Shown in pieces: positions 8,425 to 10,706 of a stretch of DNA of 10,706 bases. Made by a program: the position numbers and the translations under genes. Where the stretch lies: assembly GCA_002284615.2 (NCBI GenBank), contig MU070345.1, positions 12,948 to 23,653 of the forward strand, in the 5' to 3' direction. The DNA comes from Dunaliella salina. Taxonomy: Eukaryota; Chlorophyta; Chlorophyceae; Chlamydomonadales; Dunaliellaceae. Every line of letters begins with the position of its first letter. The stretch's first letter is position 1. The notes under the pieces were generated by a model, which saw nothing but the letters and a program-made list of their open reading frames with translations, was not told where the DNA came from and made no database searches.

Positions 8425-8850
8425 CTAGCCCATGCCCGGCCCACAGATTGCTTTGAAGGATGCCCTCGCCTTCATATTTAGGCGCTTGGCCTCCAGGCGC
8501 ATGGTCTGCAGTTCAGACATTGAAGTGTCAGCCATTGCACATTCATTCTTAGCAGGGGTCAGGGGCACTGAGGGGACAGCTCTTCTCTTGTCTCCTGCTC
8601 CACAAGCTTGGGAAAAGTGGCGTCATCTTGTAAAACCTGAACTTTTACTAGACACAAGGTTACAAGGTTACAATTGGGTTTGACCTTCAGCCAGGTTGTT
8701 TGGCTGCTCGGCCTGATGCACTGTTCCATCCACAAAACAAAAATCCATGAGATTAGAAATAAAACGGTAAGTCTCATTACTTTGGTCTTGTGAGAAATGA
8801 AAGACGTCGTCAGAACTATCCTGAGTGTAGTAAAATGCGCCTGCCTCGTC
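8425..8850 (-). CDS. C-terminal two exons of an unrecognised protein
   Basis: Minus strand, join(8850-8685, 8594-8425). The first exon follows a pyrimidine-rich acceptor (CCCCTCTCTCACGGAGTTCTTCAG) and reads DEAGAFYYTQDSSDDVFHFS and on to NNLAE, an acidic aromatic stretch. The donor GAAG|GTCAAA is weak. A 90-nt intron ends at GGAGCAG, and the phase-1 join gives Gly. The second exon reads DKRRAVPSVPLTPAKNE and MSELQTMRLEAKRLNMKAR, and stops at TAG 8427-8425. Codon content and the acidic-then-basic amphipathic pattern suggest real coding sequence, but I recognise no family. Upstream exons were not found. They would lie at or beyond the PHD-encoding frame on the opposite strand. It could be a host gene whose intron holds that element, or a broken gene. 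Confidence 0.5.
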
Positions 8851-9045
8851 CTGAAGAACTCCGTGAGAGAGGGGAAACCAGAAAAGAGATGTTCATAAGT
8901 CCTTCTAAGAGAACACATAGGACCGCAGCCTAGCCTAGGAGAGAGCTAAAATCAGAGTTCATGAGGATCTGGGAGGTTGTCCGCCATGCTCCTGGACGCC
9001 TAGACTCTCCTTCTCCTGCTGTCCTCTGCTGTGTACCCAGTGACA

Positions 9046-9059
9046 CCCCCCCCCCCCCC
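9046..9059. repeat. (C)14 homopolymer
   Basis: Fourteen consecutive C residues about 18 bases before the first ATG of the PHD-encoding frame. It is prone to length error and G-quadruplex-like on the other strand. Confidence 0.97.
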
Positions 9060-9076
9060 AAAGCAGTCTCCTGAAA

Positions 9077-10706
9077 ATGAAGATCATGTCTGGTGTGCAT
9101 GATGGATGTCAAATGTTGGTGGCATGTTTGCTATTGAATCAGCTTTGTGCTCGGAAAGGTGAGGTTCATAAGAGGTTTGATTGGTTACAGCCTCCCCACA
9201 CCCAGATTTCCCAACGAGCAAACCCCCAACCTAGCTTCATCCCCCCAACTCAAGCAGTGCCACCGCCACAGCCTCGTTCCACATCTTTCTACACCCATGA
9301 ACACACCGGACGCCGCCTCAGACGTGCACTCAACCATCCTACACCCATTAATTGTCCTGGAACACAACAACTTTCAAATGTAATGGATATGCAATCACTG
9401 GTTTCCATGGAAGAGCCACTCAGCAAAAGAACTCGCTCCAATGCCACACTCAACATCACTCCCACACAAGCACTCCACCCCTCTGCAGACAAACTCACTG
9501 CAAGCCTGGATACTCTGGCTTCTGCCGTACAAGATACTACTGCAAAAGGGCCACCCAGCAAACGCACACGCTCAGCATTGAGAAATACTTGTTCTTCCAT
9601 GTCCCAATTCAGCCAGGCTAGCCCAAATGATAGCAGTTCACATGCTTGTCTGAGCACTCCTCACCATATCCCGACACAGCCCAACCCCCCTAGCATTGAC
9701 CACCAATATCAGACAGATGTTTGTCTCAACCCTCAAACACAAACTCTTACTCCGCACAGCCTAGATACTCAAACAAACAGGCCCAGAAAGAAGAGGCAAC
9801 AATTGCTCCACACAGACAAAAAAATCATTTCCCCAGCCATCCACTCTCTAAGCTCCCTTTCCCAAGGCCCAAAAGTCTGGAANTACAGGAAAAACACAGC
9901 TGAGAAACTTGCTAAAGAGACTACTGCTAGCCATGCTATCAGTTAAATCTTCTATCATGATTTAGATATTACTCACATAGATAATTGGAGAATTTTTGCA
10001 GAGAACAAGNAAGGACAATCAAGCTCCCCCGCCCACCTCCAAGTGCAATATCACACGCACTACNCACCTATGATAATTGAAAAATGGGCCCTGCCACTTT
10101 TCAAACAAGCTAANCTTGTGCCTGAAGATGTCTCACCTGCTGCTCGCACTGATATTTAGTGTGCCTGTTGCCAAATATGCAATTACTATCAAAGTTATGA
10201 AACTGGAACCTCGGAGCATCCACATCCTGATATGTATGTTTGTGATGTGTGCCATCGGACGTACCATTGGGGTTGCATGAAGGAGCTTGGATGCTACTCG
10301 GATGAGCGAAGACAAGTAATTGCAACAGCCGACACATGGGCATGTCCTGCCTGTGCAAACCTAAATGATGCCCAAAAAGTTAAAAGAGAGCGTCAGACTA
10401 AACAAGAACTCAGGAGGGTCGCTTGGAAGCCCTCCTGGGAATCAGGGGATTTACAGGAGGCTTGGCCTAAATTTAAAGAGTGCTTGCTTAAGTTCGAAGC
10501 ACAACAGAGCGAGCCTAACCTCTCAACACCCACAGCAGATTCTACCCTCTCAAATCTGGAAAGACAGGGCTTTGAAAAACCTAATGAAACCAATGTATGG
10601 CAGCAGAAATTGGACACAGAATTGCGCAACAAAATCACATTTGATACAAACCCCACTAATCCACAAGCAGACATAAAACCTACAGGTTCATGCAAATATT
10701 GGCTGC
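9077..10706 (+). pseudogene. PHD-finger ORF of probable mobile element, two in-frame stops
   Basis: One frame runs from ATG 9077 to the right edge (543 codons), interrupted only by TAA 9944-9946 and TAG 10157-10159. Codons 35-270 are rich in Pro, Thr, Ser, Gln and His. They carry two SKRTRS motifs (9422-9439, 9557-9574) and RPRKKR (9779-9796), likely nuclear-localisation or nucleic-acid-binding signals. A C4HC3 PHD finger follows the TAG (10169-10354), then a charged region with RRVAWKPSWES. PHD fingers usually read histone H3 tails, and some CR1-like retrotransposon ORF1 proteins carry one, so an element ORF1 is my first guess. No reverse transcriptase is in view to confirm it. The true start is uncertain; the first ~30 residues look less coding-like. 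Four N bases (9883, 10010, 10064, 10114) lie in this frame, so the stops may be sequencing errors. Confidence 0.6.
10166..10354 (+). other. PHD zinc finger domain
   Basis: Zinc ligands fit C-x2-C-x20-C-x2-C-x4-H-x2-C-x22-C-x2-C: Cys at 10169, 10178, 10241 and 10250, His at 10265, Cys at 10274, 10343 and 10352. CHRTYHWGC is the central knuckle, and Trp sits two residues before the last Cys pair (WACPAC), as in canonical PHD fingers. All ligands are intact although a TAG lies one codon before the cysteine-rich stretch. Confidence 0.88.

Noticed and set aside
9944..10159. Reassigned genetic code with TAA/TAG read as Gln, as in some green algae and ciliates
   Set aside because: The SR gene and the minus-strand gene at 8425 both end naturally at TAG, Gln is elsewhere CAA/CAG, and N bases cluster around the stops. 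Mutation or sequence error is simpler.
1..10706. CRISPR array, operon, phage or bacterial insertion sequence
   Set aside because: The repeats are satellite or microsatellite type without unique spacers, and gene structure is spliced. Nothing prokaryotic is visible.

Overview
This is eukaryotic nuclear DNA. No bacterial gene organisation is visible. Instead there are short exons with GT...AG junctions, kilobase introns, long CA/TA microsatellites, complex tandem repeats and a transposon-like open frame. I cannot place the organism. Large introns rich in simple repeats and CpG-containing exons would fit an alga, a plant or a non-vertebrate animal equally well.

Plus strand, 381-6781: the most informative object is the 3' part of a gene for an SR-family splicing factor. 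Its exons are too short to show as long ORFs. Four exons (381-427, 4348-4407, 4750-4818, 6703-6781) read as the end of an RRM of the SRSF3/SRSF7/RSZ kind (RVELS), then an Arg/Ser/Pro-rich RS domain ending SLSP-stop. Each has a plausible acceptor and donor, and all three introns are phase 2, so the frame holds throughout. The RRM exons would lie left of the window. An AATAAA lies about 340 bases past the stop.

The 3.9-kb first intron holds CA/TA microsatellites, two arrays of a roughly 173-bp CACTGTCAGTG-bearing repeat, a 21-bp tandem repeat, and a roughly 97-bp tandem repeat whose last copy supplies the acceptor of the next exon. It also contains, on the minus strand, a probable small spliced gene or gene fragment (about 2562 down to 1800) rich in Gln, Pro, His and Ser. 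The third intron (1.9 kb) holds a CAG-repeat segment behind a strong acceptor, a candidate alternative exon.

Region 7127-8424 has no gene I can support, only simple repeats and scattered GGGCAGC-type words. At 8425-8850 on the minus strand two exons with a 90-nt intron encode the C-terminus of an unrecognised protein. From 9077 to the right edge, plus strand, one frame runs for 1.63 kb. It encodes a Pro/Thr/Ser/Gln-rich region with basic motifs, then a complete C4HC3 PHD finger, and it is interrupted by one TAA and one TAG. This is most likely a degenerate or badly sequenced copy of a mobile-element ORF, for example the ORF1 of a CR1-like non-LTR retrotransposon. A host PHD gene is the alternative. 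All four undetermined bases of the window fall in this stretch.
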